From positions 248,001-312,000 of the forward strand of contig NZ_CANLEA010000004.1 in NCBI RefSeq assembly GCF_947489565.1: a stretch of 64,000 nucleotides of DNA. Reading direction: 5' to 3'. This stretch comes from an uncultured Kordia sp. Its GTDB lineage: Bacteria; Bacteroidota; Bacteroidia; Flavobacteriales; Flavobacteriaceae. Each line of letters opens with the position of its first letter. The stretch's first letter is position 1. The translations under genes and the position numbers were made by a program. Under the pieces are notes generated by a model. That model did not search any database. It was not told where the DNA came from and worked only from the letters and a program-made list of their open reading frames with translations. This document shows, piece after piece, positions 17,551 to 26,833 of the stretch.

Positions 17551-19509
17551 ATGAAAATAAAATTTTACATTTTATCGTCCCTCTTTCTTTTAGCTATAAC
17601 ACTATTTTTCTTTCAAAAGGGTAGTATTATACAAAATAGCTCAAAGGATAGTTCTAGGAAACAAGCAGACAGTTTGAGTGTATACTACCAAGAAAATATT
17701 AGAAAATTAGATACTATCACTGGTTCTATAGGAATTGTTGATGATTTTATTGAAACTACAATATTACTCAATATAGATACTCTAAAATATAAAGCATATA
17801 ATATAAAAATAAAATTACTAGAAAAATATAGAAAGTATAATGAAGCTAAGAAAGTTGCTGAAAAGTTATTGGAAATTGCAAAAGATGAAAACGCCAAAAA
17901 ATATATTGCAAAATCTTCATACAAGCTTGGAAAGCTTTACAAAAAAGATAAAAACCTTGTAGCTACCTTTTCTTATTTTAATGAATCTTTTAAAGCATCT
18001 AGAGATTTAAAGGATACTGTATTAGCTAGAAGAAGACTTTTGTCGATGGCAAATATTCAAAAAGAATTGGGAGGCTATCACGTTAGCAATATTATTGCAA
18101 CAGATGGATTGAAAAATTTTGACAGCCCGAAAGATTTAAAAACAAAGTTAGGTTTATTACATTCTATATCTACTTCACTAAGAGAGCTCACAAATTACAA
18201 AGAAGCACTAAACTGGAATGCCAAAGCACTAAATTTTGCAAAAAAGAATTCTGAAATATACTCTGAAGTGTTTAAAACTAAAATTACTAAGGCAAATATA
18301 AATGCTGACATTAAAGAATTTGATGCAAGTATTTTAATTTATGAAGAGTTACTCCAAGATTCTATAGCTACTAAGAACATTCTTGAATATGCTCGTTTAT
18401 TGAGTAATTTAGGTTTTGTAAAATGGAAAAGAGGTGATAATATTCATGAAATACAAAAACTACTCTTAAAAGCATTAGATATAAGGATTACTGAAGAAGA
18501 TTTATCTGGACTCGTCGCAAGTCACACACATCTTTCAAAATTTTATGCAAAGTCAAATCCTGAGAAAGCTTTATATCATGCCGAAGAAGCTTATACAAAT
18601 GCAAAAAAAATATTCAATAAGGTAGAAACACTCAATGCTTTGGATTTAATTACCGCTTTAGATACAACTGCTTTAGATAAATTATTAGAGTATAAAGTTA
18701 TTAGTCAACAACTAGAAGAAGCTAGAAAAGAAATTCGTCAAATTTATGCTCCTACACGATTTCAAAATGAAAAATTAGCAACTGAAGCGGCAGAAAAAGA
18801 ATTAAAAATAAAAGAGCAAAAAAAGAAAACTTTTTGGATTATCATTATGGCATTAATCGTTTTATTTGGCGCAATTGCATTTTTCACACAAAGAAGTAAA
18901 ACGATAAAAGAACGTACAAAAAAGGAGAAGATTCAAGCTGTATACGAGGTAGAAAATAAAATTTCAAAAAAAGTACACGACCATATCGCCAATGATATTC
19001 ACCTTATTAAAATGCTGATAACAAATAATGAAGATGAGGCTAAAATTCTTGATAAATTGAATATTATATATAACAGTGCTAGAGATATTTCTAGAGATAA
19101 CAGTCATATTGATTTTAAGCATTATACAGAACATTTACAAGATCGCATCCGTAATTATATCACAAATGATGTAAAAGTATTTGATAGAGGCATTGAAACA
19201 ATTCCTTGGGAGAAAGTTAGTACTATTAAAAAAATAGTTGTCTACAAAGTAGTTAAAGAATTGATGGTAAATATGCAGAAACATAGCTGTGCAAAACTAG
19301 TAAGTCTAATTTTTAGTTACGATGCTCCTAAGATATCCATCACATATACAGATGATGGCGTTGGTTTTTTAAAAAAAACAAACAAGAATAAAAAAAATGG
19401 CCTCATGATTATGGAAAACCTTATTAAGAGCATTAATGGAACAATTACATTTGAATTAGATAGAGAAAAAGGAATAAAAGTAATTATTAAGATTCCTAGT
19501 ACTGATTAA
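17551..19509 (+). CDS. TPR-containing sensor histidine kinase
   Basis: 652 aa. A membrane anchor/signal (about 5-22) is followed by a periplasmic TPR array (about 65-380), a coiled coil, a membrane helix FWIIIMALIVLFGAIAFF (about 430-447) and a cytoplasmic kinase. The H-box is KVHDHIANDIHLIKML (phospho-His at about 473), of the NarX/DesK-like HisKA_3 type. The ATPase part has N-box KELMVNMQKHS, DDGVGF and NGLMIMENLIKSINGTI. The partner response regulator starts 20 nt downstream. Bacteroidetes have many such TPR kinases; the ligand is unknown. Its place in the island makes it a candidate controller of the island promoters. Confidence 0.87.
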   Translation: MKIKFYILSSLFLLAITLFFFQKGSIIQNSSKDSSRKQADSLSVYYQENIRKLDTITGSIGIVDDFIETTILLNIDTLKYKAYNIKIKLLEKYRKYNEAKKVAEKLLEIAKDENAKKYIAKSSYKLGKLYKKDKNLVATFSYFNESFKASRDLKDTVLARRRLLSMANIQKELGGYHVSNIIATDGLKNFDSPKDLKTKLGLLHSISTSLRELTNYKEALNWNAKALNFAKKNSEIYSEVFKTKITKANINADIKEFDASILIYEELLQDSIATKNILEYARLLSNLGFVKWKRGDNIHEIQKLLLKALDIRITEEDLSGLVASHTHLSKFYAKSNPEKALYHAEEAYTNAKKIFNKVETLNALDLITALDTTALDKLLEYKVISQQLEEARKEIRQIYAPTRFQNEKLATEAAEKELKIKEQKKKTFWIIIMALIVLFGAIAFFTQRSKTIKERTKKEKIQAVYEVENKISKKVHDHIANDIHLIKMLITNNEDEAKILDKLNIIYNSARDISRDNSHIDFKHYTEHLQDRIRNYITNDVKVFDRGIETIPWEKVSTIKKIVVYKVVKELMVNMQKHSCAKLVSLIFSYDAPKISITYTDDGVGFLKKTNKNKKNGLMIMENLIKSINGTITFELDREKGIKVIIKIPSTD

Positions 19510-19529
19510 TATTCAAAAATACACTTTAT

Positions 19530-20204
19530 ATGTTCAAAAAAATTTTAGTCGTTGAAGACATAGAGATTGCAAACTATGGCATTATTAAAATATTAGTAGA
19601 TAAAAAAATTATATTAAAAACAGGAATTATACATACACAGTATTGTGATAAAGCTTTTGTTATGTTCAAAGAAGCTATGCAGAAAAAAGATCCGTTTGAT
19701 TTGGTAATTACTGATTTATCTTTTGAAAGGAATTATTGGAATGAGGATATTGCTTCTGGTTTAGAGCTCATAAAAAAAATACGAAATATTCAATCGAGTA
19801 TTAAAGTAATTGTGTATTCTATAGAAAATAAAATTTCAAAGATAAATTCATTATTTAGTGATCAAAAAATTAATGGCTTTGTAGCTAAGGATGGTTATGA
19901 TGCTAAAGAATTAGTGAATGCTGTAAGAGAAGTATATACAGGTAAAATCTATAAGCCAACTCAACTACAAAATATATTAGATCAAAAAAAGGCAATGGAA
20001 TTAACTGATTACCAGAAAATTTTAATTGAAAAGTTATTAGAAGGTTTATCGCAAAGAGAAGTACAACAGTACTTTAAAAAACATAATATCACTCCGAATA
20101 GTATTAGTATTATTGAAAAAAGAATAGAAAAATTAAAAATTGACTTTAATGCAAATAATACACTACATCTTATTGCTATTTTAAAAGATTTTGGACTGAT
20201 TTAA
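19530..20204 (+). CDS. Response regulator, NarL/LuxR-like with a divergent DNA-binding domain
   Basis: 224 aa. Receiver domain about 1-130: KILVVEDIEIANYG with the acidic pocket, phospho-Asp in DLVITDLSF (about 55), and Lys in GFVAKDGYD. The C-terminal part (about 150-224) has TDYQKILIEKLLEGLSQREV and NSISIIEKRIEKLKIDFN, which follows the layout of a LuxR-type HTH (ELIxLxxxGxxxxEI...VxxHxxxIxxKL) but with a weak match at the recognition helix. Partner of the TPR histidine kinase upstream, and convergent with the DUF4407 gene. Confidence 0.85.
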   Translation: MFKKILVVEDIEIANYGIIKILVDKKIILKTGIIHTQYCDKAFVMFKEAMQKKDPFDLVITDLSFERNYWNEDIASGLELIKKIRNIQSSIKVIVYSIENKISKINSLFSDQKINGFVAKDGYDAKELVNAVREVYTGKIYKPTQLQNILDQKKAMELTDYQKILIEKLLEGLSQREVQQYFKKHNITPNSISIIEKRIEKLKIDFNANNTLHLIAILKDFGLI

Positions 20205-20287
20205 TCGTTTCTTTGAAAAAATATATTAAACAAATTCAAAATTTCTTCTCTTAAACATTTATAAATGCTAGCATAGCATAATTGATT

Positions 20288-21703
20288 TTACTTTTTAAAT
20301 TGCTCCCTTGCTTCTTTAGAGTTTTTATAAAAAATAAACTTTACATCATTTAGCATTTCTTTGTCTTCCTTTTGAATTTCTTCATCTACATTATTTCTCT
20401 TGTTTATTTTTTCTAAATTATCAAAATAAAAATCAGCAAATTTTTGATGATCCTTACATAGTTTTTTATTGAATTTTTGTGCTGAGTCTAATAATAAAGA
20501 AATCATTTTCTCGCGTTGCTTTGCTTTTTCTTCCACAAATAATTGCTCTTTATAGATGTCATGTGCATATTGAGCATAATATTGTTTTTCAGCATTTCTC
20601 TTCATTGTCTCCATATTTTTTAATCTAAACCAAGAACTCGAAGACTGTAAATGTAATTCATCTAATTTATCATCATAACTTCCTCTTTTCACCAGGACTT
20701 TTAACATTACAGCAACAACATCGATTATAAAAAATACAAGTATGATAAATAAAGAAGTTATCCAAACTGTACTTGGATTTTTCTCTGCTAGTTTACCATA
20801 CAAAGCATTTTCTTTTGCTAAATAATCGTTAGAAAAGTTATTCTTCAATTCTTCAATTTCAATTCTTTGCAAACTATCAAATTCTCGAAGTTTTTTGTTA
20901 TTCTGAAATTCTGTCAAAGTACGCAAACTATCAGAGCGTATTATTTCTGCATTTAGTACATTTAGTATGGATTGACTTTCCTGCTTTAGAGCATCCAATT
21001 CATTTATTAAGATATTTATTTGATCTTGGATAGCCTTCGTTCTTGGACCGTATCTAAGTTTCCCAGAAGATTCACCACAAGGCAATGAAATTTTAGCCCC
21101 TGACTGTTCTGCTGTTAGTAAACGTCTTTTGCAATCTATTAATGCCTGTTTATCTATAATTTGCTGATTTCTATTAGTTATACGAGTTTGAACATCAGAC
21201 CTATCTGTTCTGAATACTTCAATTCGTTCTTTATTGGAGACTACTAATTCATTTCTTTCAATCTTGGATACAGAATCTTTTTCCTTTACACTTAATAAAA
21301 GATCTTCTTTCAAAGCTTGATTGATACTATCATCAAAATAGAACAATACAAACGGATGTGATAATGCAAATCCTAAAATAGAAGCCATAATCAATCGCAA
21401 TATAAATGAACGACTAAACAAATCTTCTTTTATCGTTTCACCTTTTCTAAACGTACTTAAAATAAAACGATCTATGGAAAATATGATCCCACTCATAATG
21501 AGTCCAGATAAAATAATGAAGAAATAATTATCTGTAAGTGTTGATATTGCGTACGACATGGATACAAAAGCTAGAATCGCCGGAATACAGATTAAGACTC
21601 CATATCCGGCGTGTTTTACTCTTTCAGAATGCGAGCATTCATCTAATATATTTGTATCTGAGCCAGCACACCAAATAAAAAAATGGTAGCAATAATTTTT
21701 CAT
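20288..21703 (-). CDS. DUF4407-type membrane protein with long coiled coil
   Basis: 471 aa. Four membrane helices: a pair near 30-85 (GVLICIPAILAFVSMSYAIS; FFIILSGLIMSGIIFSIDRF), one at about 107-125 (LIMASILGFALSHPFVLFYF), and one near 315-335 (VWITSLFIILVFFIIDVVAV). Between the third and fourth is a coiled coil of nearly 200 residues, and the C-terminus is charged. The opening FFIWCAGSDTNILDECSHSE fits DUF4407 as I remember it. Fourth gene of a run that starts with the zinc-ribbon protein or the Gly-rich membrane protein. Role unknown; a membrane anchor or mechanical sensor for the Ter system is an inference. Confidence 0.8.
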   Translation of the reverse strand: MKNYCYHFFIWCAGSDTNILDECSHSERVKHAGYGVLICIPAILAFVSMSYAISTLTDNYFFIILSGLIMSGIIFSIDRFILSTFRKGETIKEDLFSRSFILRLIMASILGFALSHPFVLFYFDDSINQALKEDLLLSVKEKDSVSKIERNELVVSNKERIEVFRTDRSDVQTRITNRNQQIIDKQALIDCKRRLLTAEQSGAKISLPCGESSGKLRYGPRTKAIQDQINILINELDALKQESQSILNVLNAEIIRSDSLRTLTEFQNNKKLREFDSLQRIEIEELKNNFSNDYLAKENALYGKLAEKNPSTVWITSLFIILVFFIIDVVAVMLKVLVKRGSYDDKLDELHLQSSSSWFRLKNMETMKRNAEKQYYAQYAHDIYKEQLFVEEKAKQREKMISLLLDSAQKFNKKLCKDHQKFADFYFDNLEKINKRNNVDEEIQKEDKEMLNDVKFIFYKNSKEAREQFKK

Positions 21704-21718
21704 GTTTTGAATTTGATT

Positions 21719-22303
21719 TTACCTAGAAATTTTACGTTCAATTTGTGATAGTTGTTCTTTAATACTTTCTAGTGCTGTTTGACCAGCATCCCTATAGCTT
21801 TTTCTTAATTCAACTAAATCATCAATCATTTCTTTTCGCAATTCGTCATCTTCAGCATATTTAGCATTGAAGTTTTTTTTCTTTTGAATATAATAATCGC
21901 TAAACTCTTCTCTTGCATCAGTAATTTTCATTTTTAGCTTTGATAGCTTCTCGAGCATTTTTTGTACATCTTCTGCTTTATGTTTAAATAAATCCTGTAC
22001 CAATATTGATTTAGCTCTATTTTCTAAAGAAGTTATGACTACATCGTTTATAATTTCTTCAGCTCTATTTACCAGACTAAAATGCCTTTGCGTTTGAATT
22101 AATCGTTGATCTTTGGCTACTTGAATTAGTTGTTTTTGTGTAAACATGCGCTGCATTAAATTCCAATCATCTTTATCAATAAGTGATTGTATTTTATTAG
22201 CTTTTTTGCCATGCATTTTTGTTAGAAAAGATATATAATCATCTTTATCTTCAAATCGTTTTGGTAATTCATTACCTGCGTCCATTATTGTAACATCACT
22301 CAT
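21719..22303 (-). CDS. Coiled-coil cytosolic protein, Ter-island satellite
   Basis: 194 aa, almost wholly helical and highly charged (for example LIQVAKDQRLIQTQRHFSLV; KAEDVQKMLEKLSKLKMKIT), with no signal peptide or membrane helix. It ends 15 nt before the DUF4407 gene, which also has a long coiled coil; direct pairing of the two is plausible. No family recognised. Confidence 0.68.
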   Translation of the reverse strand: MSDVTIMDAGNELPKRFEDKDDYISFLTKMHGKKANKIQSLIDKDDWNLMQRMFTQKQLIQVAKDQRLIQTQRHFSLVNRAEEIINDVVITSLENRAKSILVQDLFKHKAEDVQKMLEKLSKLKMKITDAREEFSDYYIQKKKNFNAKYAEDDELRKEMIDDLVELRKSYRDAGQTALESIKEQLSQIERKISR

Positions 22304-22331
22304 TTGTAAAAGTTTTAATAATTTTTATTAT

Positions 22332-22706
22332 TTACTCTAATTTATCACCATCCGGCGTATAAATTCCATCATCCTTAAAGTCTAAAATATATTTACCTCC
22401 GAAAGATTTTAATGTGCTTAAATAGTTTTTAAAAGTTTTACAGACATTGATCGCTATATTTTCATTATTCTGTAATACCTCTATATTTTGCGTAGTTAAT
22501 GAACGACCATTAATCATATCTTGAATTGTAATCCTGTCTCCTCTGTCATTAGTCATCAATGTTTCATCCTCAACTTTATATTTTTTAATTAATTTTTGTT
22601 CATCCTCCGTCAATTGTACTCTATATGTAAGAGAAAAATTAACGCCTTTATTTCCTCCGAAAAAACCTTTTTTATCTGCTTGATTCTTACTTATTACTAA
22701 TTTCAT
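22332..22706 (-). CDS. Small cytosolic protein, Ter-island satellite
   Basis: 124 aa, MKLVISKNQADKKGFFGGNK at the start, a beta-rich first part (VNFSLTYRVQLTEDEQKLIK), then helices and a C-terminal beta hairpin (GGKYILDFKDDGIYTPDGDK). No signal peptide. The genes downstream follow with short gaps, so it belongs to the same transcript as the coiled-coil and DUF4407 proteins. Function unknown. Confidence 0.66.
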   Translation of the reverse strand: MKLVISKNQADKKGFFGGNKGVNFSLTYRVQLTEDEQKLIKKYKVEDETLMTNDRGDRITIQDMINGRSLTTQNIEVLQNNENIAINVCKTFKNYLSTLKSFGGKYILDFKDDGIYTPDGDKLE

Positions 22707-22826
22707 TTTTTTTAAATTTATTTGTGATTTTCTTTATATACATGATATTACACCTTGTTCTTTTACAAATTGACACATGTATTATTATTTTATTTCAACT
22801 ATTACAATACAGTAACTTTTCTTCAT

Positions 22827-22967
22827 TCACTGTAAATTTTCAATTAACAAATGACTTACTTCTTGATATTGAGCTGAAGTCCAAGAATGATTTCCTCCTT
22901 TTGGGCAATTATTGTTTAGTGGTGGACTTGTTACTACCTGACCACATTTACTACATTTCCATTTCAT
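22827..22967 (-). CDS. 46-aa zinc-ribbon microprotein
   Basis: MKWKCSKCGQVVTSPPLNNN then CPKGGNHSW and a helical tail ending LIENLQ. The CxxC plus a later C and H (C5, C8, C21, H27) look like a one-metal zinc ribbon. The ATG at 22967 and stop at 22827 enclose 46 codons. It lies in line with the satellite genes downstream (120-nt gap) and 136 nt after the Gly-rich membrane protein gene. The coding call rests on the clear metal-binding motif. Confidence 0.65.
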   Translation of the reverse strand: MKWKCSKCGQVVTSPPLNNNCPKGGNHSWTSAQYQEVSHLLIENLQ

Positions 22968-23103
22968 GATTTATTGTTAAATAATGCATACTCTTCTTAG
23001 GATTTTCTGCGAACTCCTTATTTATATATCTTTTATTGATAGTATATAAGCTATTGAATGACCCATCTAATAATTTACACTTAAACACCTACCAGTAAAT
23101 ACA

Positions 23104-23376
23104 TTACGAAAATAGACCTAGTAGAGCTTCAAATATATTTGAAATCAATTCTCGACGAAGAACTATAATTATAACTCCTATTACGAAAAATATAATTCTA
23201 GCTACAATACTTTCCAATACTGAACCAATGATTACGCCAATAATGAATCCTATAACCCCGCCGACCCAATGGTTGTTTGTGAAGTCTAACCCTAAAAATA
23301 AACCTGCGATACCAACGATAAAAGTTACTATTCCTCCTAAATGATATTCTTTGTCCTGTGTGTTGTTTTGTGTCAT
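23104..23376 (-). CDS. Small Gly-rich multi-pass membrane protein
   Basis: 90 aa, polar N-terminus (MTQNNTQDKEYHLGG) and three hydrophobic segments rich in Gly, Ile and Val (IVTFIVGIAGLFLGLDF; VGGVIGFIIGVIIGSVL; IIFFVIGVIIIVL). The glycine spacing suggests tightly packed helices, like glycine-zipper proteins. Its promoter carries the same palindrome as the Ter operon. It is likely the first gene of the transcript that leads to the DUF4407 protein. Function unknown. Confidence 0.7.
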   Translation of the reverse strand: MTQNNTQDKEYHLGGIVTFIVGIAGLFLGLDFTNNHWVGGVIGFIIGVIIGSVLESIVARIIFFVIGVIIIVLRRELISNIFEALLGLFS

Positions 23377-23396
23377 GATTGTTATTTATTTTTAAA

Positions 23397-23440
23397 TAAA
23401 TGTATACAATCAACTACATAGTAAATTATGGAATTCCATA
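23397..23440 (-). promoter_or_regulatory. Island-type promoter: palindrome + 22 bp + -7 box (Gly-rich membrane protein operon)
   Basis: Read on the minus strand: perfect palindrome TATGGAATTCCATA (23440-23427), 22 nt, then TACATTTA (23404-23397), seven of eight positions of TAnnTTTG. The gene starts 20 nt further on. Confidence 0.78.
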
Positions 23441-23535
23441 AATGAAATGAAGAAAATTAAACGTAGGCATATACATGTTTTAGTTTAACTGTTTACAAAG
23501 ATCTAAATAGATTTAAAACAGTTATTAATATGAAT

Positions 23536-23826
23536 TTACCATTCATTAATTTGTCTAGTTATTTCTGAATCTCGCGACCTTCCTTGAACATATAAGATGA
23601 ATACGACATATATAAGAAGCAGCAAAATGTACTTCCTGCAGTAGTACCAATACTTCCTTTTAAAACAAATAAAAAGAATAATGCAGTAAAAAAACTCTGG
23701 CGTTGAAGAACTAATTGCATTTATAGTTGCTCCACGAGGTGCTTTGCTTAAGTTTCTACCTAAATATTCAGAAATTGTTTTAAATCCATTAGTTGCTCCG
23801 TCATATGACAAGGCTTCAAAAAATTA
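23536..23826 (-). pseudogene. Fragment of a sodium/calcium antiporter-like gene
   Basis: One frame reads GFKTISEYLGRNLSKAPRGA then TINAISSSTPEFF; after a one-base shift in a T run the next frame reads TALFFLFVLKGSIGTTAGST. Joined, these match the first alpha-repeat region of Ca2+/cation antiporters (GATxxAxxSSxPExx). The rest of the protein is missing. It lies between the kinase gene and the small membrane protein operon. TerD proteins bind Ca2+, so a lost Ca2+ transporter here makes sense, but that is inference. Confidence 0.62.
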
Positions 23827-23848
23827 TTAATAGTATTGATAGATTTCT

Positions 23849-25366
23849 TTAGTTAGTTATAGTAACGGTTACTACTCTACCTGATTTTTCATTTGATAGT
23901 AAAATCTTATTTCCATCAATAAGTTCTATAGATTCTCCTTTGTTTACAATCTTATTATTTGTGACATCTTTTAAATACGGAAGCCTTTCATTAATAAGCA
24001 ACCATTTAGTATTGTGATATGCAAAATAACCTACACGTAATTTATCATCACTTGTCAATTTTTCATTTCTAATAACATCTCTACTTACATGCCATGCATG
24101 TAATGTGGTATTATTATATACAACTAACCGCATATTTTCTGGCTTCCAAATATTAGGTTTAAATTGATAAAAGAAATCTAATACTGGAATTGAGTTCTTA
24201 TAAGTTGTTCCGCAAAATGGACACTTGGTAACTTTGGTATTATTGTATATAAACCATTGTTGATCACAAGAATTATTACTGCATTTTAGTTTTAAATCAT
24301 TTGTTTTGATCAATGCTTCTTCCCACATAACTGCTGGTGGTCTTTCTTTAGGGTTATGAAGTCCTTTTATAAAAGCTTGGTCAAATAATTTTTTCAAATA
24401 TGGTCCTGTAATTAAATAAGGGGTTGTCTTAAGGTCTGTCCATGGATAAAATTTCTTTTCGTTATCTCCATATTCTCTTTTGAAATTTCTATTGCTCGCA
24501 TCTGTTGGGTGTTCTATGAATAAAGCTTTGGATCCCATTAATAAATCTTCTTCTTCATCTGAATCTAAAGCACCAAAATAGTTTCCTCCTCGCAATGGAT
24601 GTCTGTATAGCAAATACATATAAATTAGTACTGCCAACGCATGTAAATCTGTTAGTCGATTTGGTAGTTTTCTTTTTGGATCATTTACAGGTAAATGTTT
24701 TGTCGAAAAAACTTCAGGAGCTATAAAGTCAGCAGTACCAATAACATCAGGAGGATATAAGCCAGGAACTACCAAGCCATCAATATCAATAATGGCAGCT
24801 TTTTTACTGACTGGATCTATGAGTACATTTTTATAAGATAAATCTGAGTGTGCTAATCCTGCAGAATGCATTCTTTTTACGCCTCTGGAAATATTTACAC
24901 AAACTTGAAAATAGCTTAACCAATTCCCTAATTCTGATTTATCTAATTTCAATCTTGATTTTCCTGTTCGGAATTTAGCACTTGAAAACCATTTACCATC
25001 TTTTTCCTTCCCTTTTAATAAATCATTGTCTTGATACCCTTTTTTAAAAAAGAAGTTTTTTGAATAACAAGGAACAATAATACCTATTTTATCATTTTCT
25101 TGAATTACGTCCGTTGGCCAGGAATACAATTCTTTATAATAATTGCCTCCTTCTCTTTTAAAAAAACTATCAAAATATTTTGTAACAATGTTTTTTAATC
25201 TATCAATAGAGTTGGCATCTTGTTTATCTCTATATATTGCTACTACATAAGATTTATCTGGGCTAAAATATACATCTTTCATCCCACCTCGCATCGGGTC
25301 ACCATTATCAACATAATAGTATTCTTTTGTAGTATCGATTATAGATTTTACTGTTTTGGTATTCAT
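23849..25366 (-). CDS. Ser/Thr-type protein kinase with C-terminal zinc ribbon (TerY-P triad kinase)
   Basis: 505 aa. Kinase fold about 15-350: Gly-rich start DPMRGGMKDVYF, catalytic loop HSDLSYKNVLID (Asp and Asn present), metal-binding DIDG (about 195) and substrate-region DVIGTADFIAPEVF. After about 365 comes a zinc ribbon (CSNNSCDQQWF, CPFCGTTYKNS), then a beta-rich C-terminal domain. In Ter systems a kinase, a PP2C phosphatase and a TerY-like VWA protein form a conserved triad; here the kinase starts 11 nt after the PP2C gene. It is likely the last intact gene of the Ter operon. Confidence 0.86.
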   Translation of the reverse strand: MNTKTVKSIIDTTKEYYYVDNGDPMRGGMKDVYFSPDKSYVVAIYRDKQDANSIDRLKNIVTKYFDSFFKREGGNYYKELYSWPTDVIQENDKIGIIVPCYSKNFFFKKGYQDNDLLKGKEKDGKWFSSAKFRTGKSRLKLDKSELGNWLSYFQVCVNISRGVKRMHSAGLAHSDLSYKNVLIDPVSKKAAIIDIDGLVVPGLYPPDVIGTADFIAPEVFSTKHLPVNDPKRKLPNRLTDLHALAVLIYMYLLYRHPLRGGNYFGALDSDEEEDLLMGSKALFIEHPTDASNRNFKREYGDNEKKFYPWTDLKTTPYLITGPYLKKLFDQAFIKGLHNPKERPPAVMWEEALIKTNDLKLKCSNNSCDQQWFIYNNTKVTKCPFCGTTYKNSIPVLDFFYQFKPNIWKPENMRLVVYNNTTLHAWHVSRDVIRNEKLTSDDKLRVGYFAYHNTKWLLINERLPYLKDVTNNKIVNKGESIELIDGNKILLSNEKSGRVVTVTITN

Positions 25367-25377
25367 CTGCCTTACTT

Positions 25378-26832
25378 TTAAAAAATTATAGCTAATGTTC
25401 TATCATCATGATTACCTTTACTCCAGAAGTCCATCCAGTTATTAAGATTTTCTTCGAGTTGATTAAGATCTCTACTAAAATCTAATGTTACATTGTCTTC
25501 GTTTCTCCCTTCTAAATCTGCTATAAATTCAAGCCATTTTTCTGTTTTTTCCAAATTAGCTTCTACAATAAATTTTGCATCATAAATACCATCTGTCATC
25601 AAAAATAGGAATGAAAAATCTTCTGTTATATATACATTAAACCTTGATACAATGGGTCTTTCTTTAGAACTAAATATTTCTCTATTTGTAATAAATCGAG
25701 TACCGCCTCCATATTTACCAATATCTAACCAATTTAGAAGTTTAGCTTCCGTTCTGTCTTTATTGATGATTCCAATAGGGCAGTCACCTACTCCAAAACT
25801 TAGAAACACATATTTATTATTGATTTTTTTAAAAGCAATAAAAATTAGAGTTGCATGAAAATAATCTGCTTTATTTAAAATTTTTGTTTTATCAAATGCT
25901 TTGGGAGATTCTAATGCGGTTTCACTAGCTATTTTTTCAATTTCAGTATGCGCATGCACTGCTACTTTATAAATGGCCTTAATTGCTGTTTCCTTTGCTT
26001 GTTCAAGTTGCTTTCCTTCTTTTAAATCAATAAACTGATTGAATTCTTCTTCAAAAAGTTCCAATTCTTTTATAGCTACATTTTCAAAACACTTAATAGT
26101 TTCTGAACATGCAATTTCAGATCCTTTTCTAGAGAATTTTGCACTCCCAGCTCCATCAGAAACGGCGACAATTGTCCATTCGGAATCTTCAAAGTATTTA
26201 AAAGCATAATCATCGTCTCTAAAACTTCCGACATTTTTATGGGATCGGCCTCTCTTCGAGGAAACTACGATAGATTTCTCTCCAATTTTGGTTGCCTCAG
26301 ATTTATCATCTTCTTTCCAAAACAAAGCATTAGTGTCACTCGGAATATCTTTCCATAATGATTTTGGGTCAGGATTAATAAGAAGTTTTACTTGTTTTTG
26401 ATGTTTTATTTCTGAAGCTTCTTCTCCATCAACTAAAAATTCTATAGTAAAAAAATCATCTAATTTCACTTCTGGCGTACCTTCAATGGTCATTGTGTCT
26501 TGGTTATAAGTAAGGTTGAACTTATCTAAGTCAACACAATTCATTTTAATCAAATTATTTTTTTCTAAAAAATTATGAGGAAAAGTGTATATGTACGGTA
26601 CTTTTTCTGTTCCATTATCTGTAGATATTCCGTTATTTTTAAATGCAGTTACTAGTGTTTGTATCTTCCATTTTTTCATAATTTCAGTTTCTAATTCGAC
26701 TATTGAGGTGTAGATTTCATGTACTTTTTCATCTTTCATAAAATCGTTAACCATGAGGCTTATCTTTTCTGGTTGTTTTTTGGTAGATGAAAAGCATATC
26801 CTTTGTATGTAATTTTTATATTCATTTTTCAT
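25378..26832 (-). CDS. PP2C-family protein phosphatase (TerY-P triad)
   Basis: About 484 aa from MKNEYKNYIQRICFSS. A longer frame opens at 26895, but its first 21 codons overlap the preceding VWA gene and the internal ATG at 26832 lies one base after that gene's stop. The N-terminal 200 residues are an unknown mixed domain. The PP2C core has GSFRDDDYAFKYF, VAVSDGAGSAKFSRKGSEIA (metal-binding DG), FGVGDCPIGI and FLMTDGIYDAKF, with a final Asp region NEDNVTLDF. It presumably reverses the action of the neighbouring kinase. Confidence 0.88.
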   Translation of the reverse strand: MKNEYKNYIQRICFSSTKKQPEKISLMVNDFMKDEKVHEIYTSIVELETEIMKKWKIQTLVTAFKNNGISTDNGTEKVPYIYTFPHNFLEKNNLIKMNCVDLDKFNLTYNQDTMTIEGTPEVKLDDFFTIEFLVDGEEASEIKHQKQVKLLINPDPKSLWKDIPSDTNALFWKEDDKSEATKIGEKSIVVSSKRGRSHKNVGSFRDDDYAFKYFEDSEWTIVAVSDGAGSAKFSRKGSEIACSETIKCFENVAIKELELFEEEFNQFIDLKEGKQLEQAKETAIKAIYKVAVHAHTEIEKIASETALESPKAFDKTKILNKADYFHATLIFIAFKKINNKYVFLSFGVGDCPIGIINKDRTEAKLLNWLDIGKYGGGTRFITNREIFSSKERPIVSRFNVYITEDFSFLFLMTDGIYDAKFIVEANLEKTEKWLEFIADLEGRNEDNVTLDFSRDLNQLEENLNNWMDFWSKGNHDDRTLAIIF

Positions 26833-26833
26833 T

